A DNA stretch of 64,000 nucleotides. Origin: Hyphomicrobiales bacterium (lineage in GTDB: Bacteria > Pseudomonadota > Alphaproteobacteria > Rhizobiales > Rhizobiaceae). The notes beneath the pieces are model-generated. The model was not told the DNA's origin, made no database searches, and worked only from the letters and a program-made list of their open reading frames with translations. The stretch is from positions 80,333 to 144,332 of the forward strand of contig UBKJ01000004.1 in assembly GCA_900465915.1 (NCBI GenBank). The letters run 5' to 3'. The translations under genes were made by a program, and so were the position numbers. The first letter of the stretch is position 1. Every line of letters begins with the position of its first letter. This document shows positions 47,411-54,332 of the stretch, piece by piece.

Positions 47411-48070
47411 TTGACGATCACCGAATTTCTGAACCTCGCCGGCGTGTTCATCTTCGCGGCCACGGGCGCGTTGTCGGCTTCGCGGCGGCAGCTCGATATC
47501 ATCGGGTTCATCTTTCTCGCCAACATCACCGGCATCGGCGGCGGGACGCTGCGGGACCTGGTGCTGGGGGACAGTCCTGTGTTCTGGGTGAAGGAGCCGC
47601 TCTATCTGCTGGCGGGGACGCTGGCGGCGGTGGCGGTCTATTTCACCGCCCATCTGGTCGAATCGCGCTATCGCGTTCTCATCTGGCTCGACGCCGTCGG
47701 CATGGCCGCCTACACCGTCATGGGCGCGAGCAAGGCGCTGGCGCTCGGTTTCGGCGCGCCGGTCGCCATCGTCACCGGCGTGTTCACCGCCACGCTGGGC
47801 GGCATCCTGCGCGACATGGTGGCGGGGGAGCCCTCCGTGCTGATGCGCCGCGAGATCTACGTCTCGGCGGCGCTGGCCGGCGCGGCGCTCTACGCCGTCA
47901 TGCGCACGCTCGGCGTGGACCCGGCGCTGGCCGGGATCGCCGCCTTCGCGGCGGCGCTGCTCATCCGCGGCGGCGCGCTGGTCTTCGGCTGGACCCTGCC
48001 CGTCTACAAGGCCCGGCGCGGCCGCACCGAGGAAGAGCTCAAGCGCGACCGCATCATGCGTTCCGAATAA
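47411..48070 (+). CDS. trimeric intracellular cation (TRIC) channel family protein, UPF0126/YicG type
   Basis: 219 residues, multi-pass membrane protein built from two three-helix repeats, each with a glycine-rich loop: ANITGIGGGTLRDLVLGD and TGVFTATLGGILRDMVAGE, the family signature. Prokaryotic TRIC proteins conduct monovalent cations; the direction and role here are unknown. The start is taken as TTG at 47411 (TITEFLNLAGVFIFAATG), since no ATG precedes the first helix; the in-frame reading from 47189 overlaps the XRE gene. Its stop abuts the stop of the convergent kinase gene with no gap. Confidence 0.85.
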   Translation: MTITEFLNLAGVFIFAATGALSASRRQLDIIGFIFLANITGIGGGTLRDLVLGDSPVFWVKEPLYLLAGTLAAVAVYFTAHLVESRYRVLIWLDAVGMAAYTVMGASKALALGFGAPVAIVTGVFTATLGGILRDMVAGEPSVLMRREIYVSAALAGAALYAVMRTLGVDPALAGIAAFAAALLIRGGALVFGWTLPVYKARRGRTEEELKRDRIMRSE

Positions 48071-49063
48071 TCAGGCCAGACCGGCCTGACGCGCCGCGTC
48101 CTCCAGGCTCGCCATGGGACGCGGGCCGATCTGCTGGACGATCAGGCCCGCCGCCAGCGCGCCCAAACGCGCGCAATCCTCCAGCGGACGGCCGCTGGTG
48201 TAGCCGTGCAGGAAGCCGGCGGCGTAGAGGTCGCCCGCGCCGGTGCTGTCGACCAGCGCGTCGATCTCGATGGCCGGGACTTCCAGCGTCTTGTCCGGCG
48301 TCACCACCACCGCGCCCTTTTCCGAGCGCGTGACGACGGCCAGGCGGCAATCGGCGCGGATGGAAGCGATGGCCGTCTCCAGCGACCTGGTCTCGTAGAG
48401 CGATTTCGCCTCGTCCTCGTTGGCGAAGACGATGTCGACCGTGCGCGCGCGCATCAGGTCGAGGAACTCGCCGCGATAGCGGTCGACGCAGAAGGGGTCG
48501 GACAGCGTCATCGCCATCTCGCGCCCGTTCTCATGCGCGATCTTGGACGCCATGACGATGGCCTCCTTGGCGCGCGGCGGGTCCCACAGATAGCCCTCGA
48601 AATAGGTGACCTTGGCGTCGGTCACCTTCGACGTCTCCACGTCCTCCGGCCCCAGCTCGACAGAGGCGCCGAGAAACGTGTTCATCGAGCGCTCGCCGTC
48701 GGGCGTGACGAAGATCATCGAGCGCGCGGTGGGCGAGCCCTTCTCCAGCGGGCGCGTGTCGAAGGCCACGCCCTGCGCGCGGATGTCGTGGGCGAAGACG
48801 CGGCCCAGATGGTCGGTCGCCACCTTGCCGAAATAGGCGGCGCGGCCGCCCAGGCTGGCGACGCCGGCGGCCGTGTTGCCGGCGCTGCCGCCCGACATTT
48901 CGGTCGCCGGGCCCATGCGGCTGTAGAGAAGCTCGGCGCGGTCGGCGTCGATCAGGTTCATCGCGCCCTTGATGATGCCGTTGGTCTCCAGGAAAGCGTC
49001 GTCGGTGCGCGCGATGATGTCGACAATGGCGTTGCCGATGCAAAGAACGTCGAATGTGGCCAT
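48071..49063 (-). CDS. adenosine kinase (PfkB family)
   Basis: 330 residues, ribokinase-like sugar/nucleoside kinase. MSGGSAGNTAAGVASLGG near residue 56 and the PfkB signature DSTGAGDLYAAGFL near residue 267 with the catalytic Asp are intact. The start VLCIGNAIVDIIA resembles the adenosine kinases of rhizobia; adenosine as substrate is inferred from that. The gene is alone; its promoter region borders a transporter remnant. Confidence 0.88.
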   Translation of the reverse strand: MATFDVLCIGNAIVDIIARTDDAFLETNGIIKGAMNLIDADRAELLYSRMGPATEMSGGSAGNTAAGVASLGGRAAYFGKVATDHLGRVFAHDIRAQGVAFDTRPLEKGSPTARSMIFVTPDGERSMNTFLGASVELGPEDVETSKVTDAKVTYFEGYLWDPPRAKEAIVMASKIAHENGREMAMTLSDPFCVDRYRGEFLDLMRARTVDIVFANEDEAKSLYETRSLETAIASIRADCRLAVVTRSEKGAVVVTPDKTLEVPAIEIDALVDSTGAGDLYAAGFLHGYTSGRPLEDCARLGALAAGLIVQQIGPRPMASLEDAARQAGLA

Positions 49064-49105
49064 GAAATGCTGAAGCTCCCTTGGCTTCGTTGGAACGGCG
49101 TTCGT

Positions 49106-49303
49106 TTACCCTTTCGAAACGCTTTTGGCTACCCTGCGCGAACAGGCGGCGGCGAGACGCCGGTCGATGGAGGCGCGCGGCGCGCCTGGAAACAGCGCGC
49201 CCAGTGGGGCGGCGCTGGCCAGGATGAGGAAGGTCGCCAGCGTGAGGTTCGTCGCTCCGGCCGCGGTGAAAATACGGTGGATAAGCACATAAGTTAGCGC
49301 CAT
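49106..49303 (-). pseudogene. remnant of an EamA/DMT-superfamily transporter gene (C-terminal part)
   Basis: The reading ALTYVLIHRIFTAAGATN, then LTLATFLILASAAPLGALFPG, matches the late transmembrane region of EamA-type drug/metabolite transporters. Only about 65 residues remain: the N-terminal some 200 residues are missing, and the segment normally between LGALFLGE and the terminal AAIDGRL is shortened (here GAPRASIDRRL). The 5' side of the fragment runs into unrelated sequence and then the CRISPR-like array. I see no start or ribosome-binding site that would make it a working gene. Confidence 0.65.
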
Positions 49304-49377
49304 GGGCGGAAGGGCGAAACCTCCACCTGCATAAGAGATGACAGCGGGATCAGCCGCGACGCGCGCCGACGGATGGT

Positions 49378-49740
49378 GTTTCAAACCACGCCTCCGCGTA
49401 GGAGGCGACATGACGAACCGCGTGGAGATCGGCGTCAAGCTACAATTTCAAACCACGCCTTCGCTTAGGAGGCGGCTATCGCGAGCGCGGCCAAAGTGAC
49501 CGACGAATGCTATTTCAAATCTCGTCTCCGCATAGGCGGCGCCTCAGGTCGGCCGCGTCCTCTCGTTCGTGGATCGTGTTTCAAACCACGCCTCTGTATA
49601 GAGGGCGACTATGCGACGATCCTACCTCCGTCCCGGTAGATTGCTCAAGCCACGCTTCCGTGTAGGCGGCGACGGCTTGTCGATGACCGCAAAGGATTAC
49701 GTCACGATGTTTCAAACCACGCCGCCGCGCGCCTTGTGGG
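49378..49740. CRISPR. decayed type I-C-like CRISPR array, six repeats, no cas genes nearby
   Basis: 32-base repeats start at 49378, 49445, 49512, 49578, 49642 and 49709; the five spacers are 35, 35, 34, 32 and 35 bases. The first repeat begins gtttcaaaccacgcctccgc and ends gtaggaggcgac, the reverse complement of the GTCGC...GTTTGAAAC form typical of type I-C. The repeats differ from each other at up to about eight positions, and the sixth matches only for its first 15 bases before running into a strong G/C hairpin (49720-49752) followed by tattttt. The inverted repeat in the stem is largely kept. No cas gene is present in 64 kb, so this is an orphan relic. Confidence 0.85.
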
Positions 49741-49758
49741 CGCGGGGCGGCGTTCCTA
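49720..49758 (+). terminator. G/C-rich hairpin with T tract at the end of the CRISPR-like array
   Basis: Arms 49720-49733 and 49739-49752 pair in 13 of 14 positions around ttgtg, followed by ttcctattttt. It merges with the sixth, incomplete repeat. It would stop plus-strand transcripts of the array region before the next gene. Confidence 0.6.
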
Positions 49759-49791
49759 TTTTTGCGGGAGCGACCACGAAACGGACCGTCC

Positions 49792-50496
49792 ATGATCCTC
49801 GACGCCGCCTATAAAACCCTGTCCCGCCTGCTTTCGCCGGAATTCCGCTCCGTCTTCTGGAAGACGTTTGGAATCACGCTGCTGCTGCTCGTGGGGCTTT
49901 GGGCGGCGATACGGCTTTTGTTCTTCTCCTTCGCCTGGCCGTGGATGGCGCAGGTCCTGCCCGGACTACCGGATTGGGCCGGGTGGCTGGGTGTGGTGGC
50001 GGCCATTCTCGCCGGGCTGGGGCTGGCGCTAGTTCTGGCGCTGATGATCGCGCCGGTGACGGCGCTGGTGGCGGGCCTCTTTCTCGACGACGTCGCCGAA
50101 ACGGTGGAGCGGCAGGACTATCCCGCCGACCGGCCCGGACAGGCGCTGTCCGTCGGGCCGGCGCTGCTCGCCTCGCTCAAATTCCTCGGCGTGGTGGCGC
50201 TGGGCAACCTGCTGGCGCTGGCGCTCTTGTTCGTGCCGGGCGTCAACCTGATCGCCTTTTTCGTCATCAACGCCTATCTGATCGGCCGCGAATATTTCGA
50301 ATTCGCCGCCATGCGCCATCGCCCGCAGGCCGAGGCCAGGGCGCTGCGGGAGCGGAACGGCGTGACGGTGTTTCTGGCCGGGCTGCTGATCGCCGGCTTC
50401 ATGGCGATCCCGCTCGTCAACCTGCTGACGCCGCTCTTCGCCGGGGCGATGATGGTGCATCTTTATAAAGCGATCGCGGCGCGCGGTCAGGCCTGA
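49792..50496 (+). CDS. EI24/CysZ-like integral membrane protein
   Basis: 234 residues with about four to six membrane helices. The layout (an N-terminal amphipathic start, SPEFRSVFWKTFGITLLLLV, then a hydrophilic loop with FLDDVAETVERQDYP and a late VPGVNLIAFFVINAYLIGREYFE) matches the EI24 domain family, which includes the sulfate-uptake protein CysZ. Sulfate transport is possible but not shown, and it is not near the cys genes. The start ATG at 49792 is preferred over an upstream TTG-type start at 49762. Its 3' end overlaps convergent nth by ten bases. Confidence 0.82.
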   Translation: MILDAAYKTLSRLLSPEFRSVFWKTFGITLLLLVGLWAAIRLLFFSFAWPWMAQVLPGLPDWAGWLGVVAAILAGLGLALVLALMIAPVTALVAGLFLDDVAETVERQDYPADRPGQALSVGPALLASLKFLGVVALGNLLALALLFVPGVNLIAFFVINAYLIGREYFEFAAMRHRPQAEARALRERNGVTVFLAGLLIAGFMAIPLVNLLTPLFAGAMMVHLYKAIAARGQA

Positions 50497-51224
50497 GGCG
50501 GCAGGGGAACCAGCGGGGCGGGGATGTCGCAGGTCTTGGCCTCGTATTTGCACAGGTCGGCGATCACGCATTTCTCGCATTCGGGCCGGCGCGCCTTGCA
50601 GGTGTAGCGCCCGTGCAGGATCAGCCAGTGATGGGCGTGCAGCATGTATTCGGGCGGGATGACCCGCACCAGCTTGGCCTCCACCGCCTCCGGCGTCCTG
50701 CCGGGCGCAAGCCCGATGCGGTTGCCGATGCGCAGGATATGCGTGTCGACCGCCATGGTCGGCTGGCCGAAGGCCATGTTGAGCACGACGTTCGCCGTCT
50801 TGCGGCCGACGCCCGGAAGCTTGACCAGCGCGTCGCGGTCGCCGGGCACCTCGCCGCCATGGTCGCGGATCAGCGCCTCGCTGAGCGCGATGACGTTCCT
50901 GGCCTTGTTGCGCCACAGGCCGATGGTGCGGATATAACCGCCCAGCTTCTCCTCGCCCAGCGCCAGCATCTTCTGCGGCGTGTCGGCGACCTTGAACAGA
51001 GCGCGCGTCGCTTTGTTGACGCCGGCGTCGGTCGCCTGCGCCGACAGCACCACCGCCACCAGCAGCGTGAAGGCGTTGACATGCTCCAGCTCGCCCTTGG
51101 GCTCGGGGCGCTGGACCGAGAAGCGGCGGAAGATCTCGTGGATCTCGGCGGCGGTGTAGAGCGTGCCCGCCACGCGACGTGGCTTGGGCGGCTTCGCCGG
51201 CGATTTGATTTTGGCCTTTTCCAT
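50487..51224 (-). CDS. nth: endonuclease III
   Basis: DNA glycosylase/AP lyase for oxidised pyrimidines; 245 residues. Helix-hairpin-helix LPGVGRKTANVVLNMAFG with the catalytic Lys, VDTHILRIGNR with the catalytic Asp, and the 4Fe-4S cysteines in CKARRPECEKCVIADLC (C-x6-C-x2-C-x5-C). The lysine-rich N-terminus (KAKIKSPAKPPKPRR) is an ordinary extension. The ATG at 51224 is chosen over a reading to 51302, which would cross the divergent promoter region. Confidence 0.95.
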   Translation of the reverse strand: MEKAKIKSPAKPPKPRRVAGTLYTAAEIHEIFRRFSVQRPEPKGELEHVNAFTLLVAVVLSAQATDAGVNKATRALFKVADTPQKMLALGEEKLGGYIRTIGLWRNKARNVIALSEALIRDHGGEVPGDRDALVKLPGVGRKTANVVLNMAFGQPTMAVDTHILRIGNRIGLAPGRTPEAVEAKLVRVIPPEYMLHAHHWLILHGRYTCKARRPECEKCVIADLCKYEAKTCDIPAPLVPLPPQA

Positions 51225-51289
51225 TTTGCTTCTATACTCATGCGACCCGCGGAAAAACAACGAACAGCTTGCCGCAGCCCGGACCCGCC

Positions 51290-51814
51290 ATGACAGCGAC
51301 ATCCGCCGATCCCGAAGCCTATCATCCCGACGGCGCCCAGCCGGAACGGTTCGACGCGCCGATCTTCGAGGCGCTGCTGACGCCCTATCGCTCGCTGGGG
51401 CGGACCGGCTTCCACATCCTGATGGGGACGCTGATCGCCTGCTGGGTGTTCGCGGGCGTGCTGTTCCTGTCGATCGGGGCGTGGCCGATCTTCGGCTTCT
51501 TCGGGCTCGACGTGCTCCTGGTCTTCCTCGCCTTCCGCTGGAACTACCACGCCGCCCGCGCGCGCGAAGAAATCCGCGTCTCGCGCGCGGCGCTCGACAT
51601 CCGCAAATACGCCGCCTCCGGCCGGATGACCGCGCATCGCTTCAACCCGTTCTGGACCCGGTTCCGTATCGCCCGCATGCCGGAGATCGGCATCACCGCC
51701 ATGCATGTGGAAAGCCGCGCCGACACGGTGTCGGTGGGCGGCTTCCTGCCTCCCGACGACCGCGAGCGCTTCGCCGACGCCTTCGGCCGCGCGCTGGCCG
51801 AGGCGCGGCGCTGA
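51290..51814 (+). CDS. DUF2244 domain-containing membrane protein
   Basis: 174 residues. Two adjacent membrane helices (about residues 42-62 and 65-85) and a soluble C-terminal part with FRWNYHAARAREEIRVSRAA, typical of the DUF2244 integral membrane family. The function is unknown. Divergent from nth, 65 bases apart. The heat-shock promoter of hsp20 begins six bases after its stop. The start at 51290 is one of two close possibilities (51269). Confidence 0.85.
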   Translation: MTATSADPEAYHPDGAQPERFDAPIFEALLTPYRSLGRTGFHILMGTLIACWVFAGVLFLSIGAWPIFGFFGLDVLLVFLAFRWNYHAARAREEIRVSRAALDIRKYAASGRMTAHRFNPFWTRFRIARMPEIGITAMHVESRADTVSVGGFLPPDDRERFADAFGRALAEARR

Positions 51815-51819
51815 CGGGT

Positions 51820-51848
51820 CTTGAAGTCGGGCCTCACGCAAGCCATAT
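51820..51848 (+). promoter_or_regulatory. RpoH (sigma32)-like promoter of hsp20
   Basis: CTTGAA (51820-51825), 17 bases, CCATAT (51843-51848), close to the alphaproteobacterial heat-shock consensus (CTTGAA...CCCATNT). It lies 70 bases before the hsp20 ATG. The leader ends in cttctcatcgaggactgc, where TTCTC could pair with the Shine-Dalgarno GAGGA. Confidence 0.65.
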
Positions 51849-51917
51849 CATTGCGCAGGGGAGCATGCCGAAAGGGTGCTTCCGAAAAACGGTCGCTTCT
51901 CATCGAGGACTGCTGCA

Positions 51918-52340
51918 ATGACACGTATGACCCCGTTTTCCAGCCCGCTTCTGCTGGGATTCGACACCATGGAAAAGACGCTGGAACGGATCGCGAAATC
52001 CGGCGACGGCTATCCGCCCTACAATATCGAGCGCCTGCGCGAGGTCTCCGGCTCGGAGCGCCTGCGCATCACGCTGGCGGTGGCGGGCTTCTCCAGCGAC
52101 GATCTCGAAGTGTTGACCGAGGACAACCAGCTCGTCATCCGCGGCCGCCAGACCGACGACGCCGAGCGGGAATATCTGCATCGCGGCATCGCCGCGCGCC
52201 AGTTCCAGCGCGTCTTCGTGCTGGCCGACGGCATGCGGGTGGTGGGCTGCGAATTGCGCAACGGGTTGCTGGCCGTCGATCTCGACCGGCCCGAGCCGGA
52301 GCGGCTCGTCAGGCGCATCGACATCGCGGTGAAGGATTGA
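51918..52340 (+). CDS. Hsp20-family small heat-shock protein
   Basis: ATP-independent holdase chaperone, 140 residues, with an alpha-crystallin domain (PPYNIERLREVSGSERLRIT to LVRRIDIAVK), including LAVAGFSSDDLEV and the second beta-strand ELRNGLLAVDL. The N-terminus MTRMTPFSSPLLLGFDTMEK is like the IbpA-type proteins of rhizobia. The ATG at 51918 is preceded by GAGGA at eight bases. An RpoH-like promoter lies upstream, and the DUF1150 gene follows, the usual pair in Hyphomicrobiales. Confidence 0.93.
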   Translation: MTRMTPFSSPLLLGFDTMEKTLERIAKSGDGYPPYNIERLREVSGSERLRITLAVAGFSSDDLEVLTEDNQLVIRGRQTDDAEREYLHRGIAARQFQRVFVLADGMRVVGCELRNGLLAVDLDRPEPERLVRRIDIAVKD

Positions 52341-52456
52341 CCGGGCGCCCGGCCCGTTCAGCCCCGGTTCACGCCCGGCTGCTAGAATAAACCATCATGA
52401 AGCTCTGAAGCGGCGTGGTCGCCAATGACACGCCATGCCAATGGAGGCTCAAGACC

Positions 52457-52702
52457 ATGCACAGACAGATTTTCACCGAAGACGAATTCGCCCATCTCGG
52501 CGAAGGCGAAGTGGGCTACCTGCGCAAGATCCGCTCGGAAGAGCTGGCGCTCACCTTCCCCGCCCTTCCGCCGATGGCCCCGGGGCTGGAATTGTGGGCG
52601 CTGTTCGGCGCCAGCGGCGAGCCGATCGTGCTGTCCGACATGCGCGCCACCGCGCTGCAGGGCGCGCAGGAGCACGAATTGCGCACCGTGACGCTGCACT
52701 GA
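52457..52702 (+). CDS. DUF1150 family protein
   Basis: 81 residues, small soluble protein: MHRQIFTEDEFAHLGEGEVG, then YLRKIRSEEL, LWALFGASGEPIVLSDMRATA. DUF1150 members follow hsp20 in many alphaproteobacteria; their role is unknown. The ATG at 52457 has GGAGG nine bases before it; the GTG at 52415 would extend it by 14 residues. Likely co-transcribed with hsp20 (117-base gap), closed by a terminator. Confidence 0.85.
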   Translation: MHRQIFTEDEFAHLGEGEVGYLRKIRSEELALTFPALPPMAPGLELWALFGASGEPIVLSDMRATALQGAQEHELRTVTLH

Positions 52703-52725
52703 TATAAAGCTCCCAAGACGCGACG

Positions 52726-52757
52726 AAGGCCGCCATCCGGGCTCGGATGGCGGCCTT
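52726..52757. terminator. terminator between DUF1150 gene and ptsN
   Basis: aaggccgccatcc, loop gggctc, ggatggcggcctt: 13-bp stem with T tract (ttttcgttt) on the plus side, between convergent genes. Confidence 0.85.
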
Positions 52758-52776
52758 TTCGTTTCAAGAGCCCGGA

Positions 52777-53241
52777 TCAGGCGGCGTTGGAGGCCGGCTG
52801 GGTGGTCAGGAAGGAATAGAGCGCCTGCGCGTCATGGGTGCCGCGCAGCTTGGCCACCATGTCGGGATCGCGCAGCATGCGGGCGATGCGCGACAGCGCC
52901 TTCAGATGGTCCGCGCCGGCGTTTTCGGGCGCGAGCAGCAGGAACACCAGGTCGACGGGCTGGTCGTCCAGCGCCTCGAAGTCGACCGGCGTCTCGAGGC
53001 GGGCGAAAATGCCGGCGATCTTGCCGATGGCCGCCAGCTTGCCATGCGGAATGGCGACGCCGTTGCCCACCCCGGTCGAGCCGAGGCGTTCGCGCTGGAG
53101 GATGGTTTCGAAAACTTCGCGCTCCGGGAGTCCGGTCAGTTCCGCCGCCTTCTCAGACAGTATCTGCAAAAGCTGCTTCTTGGAGCTGGCTTTCAGCGCC
53201 GGGATGACGGCCCCAGGCTGAATCAGATCGCTAAGATCCAT
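52777..53241 (-). CDS. ptsN: nitrogen-regulatory phosphotransferase EIIA(Ntr)
   Basis: 154 residues, PTS EIIA type 2 domain protein. The phosphorylatable His is in GVGNGVAIPHGKL (about His66), and FLLLAPENAGADHLKALSRIA is conserved. It acts in the PtsP-NPr-EIIANtr regulatory chain rather than sugar uptake. Downstream of hpf and rpoN, as usual in alphaproteobacteria. The ATG at 53241 gives the family length. Confidence 0.95.
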   Translation of the reverse strand: MDLSDLIQPGAVIPALKASSKKQLLQILSEKAAELTGLPEREVFETILQRERLGSTGVGNGVAIPHGKLAAIGKIAGIFARLETPVDFEALDDQPVDLVFLLLAPENAGADHLKALSRIARMLRDPDMVAKLRGTHDAQALYSFLTTQPASNAA

Positions 53242-53327
53242 TCTCTCCGTTCCTTCTTCGATCGGGTCGGGCGACCCGGTTAGGGGAAGCGCGCCGCCGA
53301 TCCGGCCAGCGCGCTTCGGGTTCTGCG

Positions 53328-53921
53328 TCAGGCGCGCGGCGCGCTCTGGCGGGTCACCGTCGACGGATCGACCCAGCCGATATTGCCGTCCGCGCGGCGG
53401 TAGACGATGTTGACTTCCTCGTTGCCGGCGTTGCGGAACACCAGCACGGGGCTTTCGATGAGGTCCAGCTCCACCACCGCCGAGGCCACCGACATGGTGC
53501 GCAGGGTGACGGAGGATTCGGCGACGATGGCGGGCGCGTAGTCGACCGGCAGGTCTTCCTCGTCCTCGCCGAGCGGCGCCATGACGCGATAGGCGACGTC
53601 GTCGTAGCCGCCGCTGGTCTGGGCGGCGGTGCGCGATTTCAGGCGGCGCTTGTAGCGGCGCAGGCGCGTCTCGATCTTGTCGGCGGCGGCGTCGAAGGCC
53701 AGCTGCGGGTCCTGCGCCTCGCCCGTGCTTTGCAGGGTGACGCCGCTGTCGAGATGCAGGGTGCAATCGGAACTGAACCGCGAACCGGACTTGGTGACGG
53801 TTATCTGACCGGAAAAGCCATGATCGAAATATTTGCCGACCGCTTCGTTGACCCGATCGACGATCCGGGTCCTGAAAGCTTCTCCGACGTCCATATGCTT
53901 TCCAGATACACGCAGTGTCAT
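53328..53921 (-). CDS. hpf: long-form ribosome hibernation promoting factor
   Basis: 197 residues: an N-terminal S30AE/YfiA domain (MTLRVSGKHMDVGEAFRTRI, to residue 100) with basic RLRRYKRRLK, a linker, and a C-terminal dimerisation domain of about 55 residues (SVVELDLIESPVLVFRNAGN-like AVVELDLIESPVLVFRNAGN). The long form dimerises 70S ribosomes into 100S without RMF. The ATG at 53921 is the conserved start. The 411 bases between hpf and rpoN contain no gene I can support. Confidence 0.94.
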   Translation of the reverse strand: MTLRVSGKHMDVGEAFRTRIVDRVNEAVGKYFDHGFSGQITVTKSGSRFSSDCTLHLDSGVTLQSTGEAQDPQLAFDAAADKIETRLRRYKRRLKSRTAAQTSGGYDDVAYRVMAPLGEDEEDLPVDYAPAIVAESSVTLRTMSVASAVVELDLIESPVLVFRNAGNEEVNIVYRRADGNIGWVDPSTVTRQSAPRA

Positions 53922-54332
53922 TTGGCACACCCCATTAGCGTTACACGACGGTGACAGTCTAATCACAAGCCGGGCGAAGCGCAAAGCCAACCGTCACGCC
54001 GGAAGGCCCCAATCCAACGCGCAAAACCGTCTCCCTCGCGCAAACCGTCCATCCCCCCGCAACCGGCCGTGACGGCCCCGACGCGCCGCGGCCCACGCCA
54101 TGGAGCCGCCAAAGGCCGGTTTTCCGGGACTTGGCGCTCGATGCGAGCGGGCTTCTATTGGCTGGCGCGGCGCTTGTCAATCGTTCCTCCCGCCGGGCGG
54201 CCGGCGCGCGCGGCGGGCCGGCCCCGTCCGCGGCATTGATTTTCCTGAATGAGCCGCGTCCCTTGTTCAAAAATATAGAGCGCCGGGGCGGCGAACCAAG
54301 CGGAGCGAAGCGGGAAAAAACCGGCGACCATG
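53922..54332. other. 411-base gap between rpoN and hpf without a recognisable gene
   Basis: High-GC sequence with no reading frame that looks like a protein and no RNA I recognise. It must carry the hpf promoter. A tggcac at 53923-53928 resembles a sigma-54 -24 element but is on the plus strand and has no matching -12. Confidence 0.5.

Noticed and set aside
53923..53940. tggcac resembling a sigma-54 promoter -24 element near hpf
   Set aside because: It is on the plus strand, opposite to hpf, overlaps the hpf start, and has no TTGC-type -12 element at the right distance.
53959..54270. A 103-codon minus-strand frame in the rpoN-hpf gap
   Set aside because: Composition is that of random high-GC DNA, no ribosome-binding site or homology is visible, and it overlaps the hpf promoter region.
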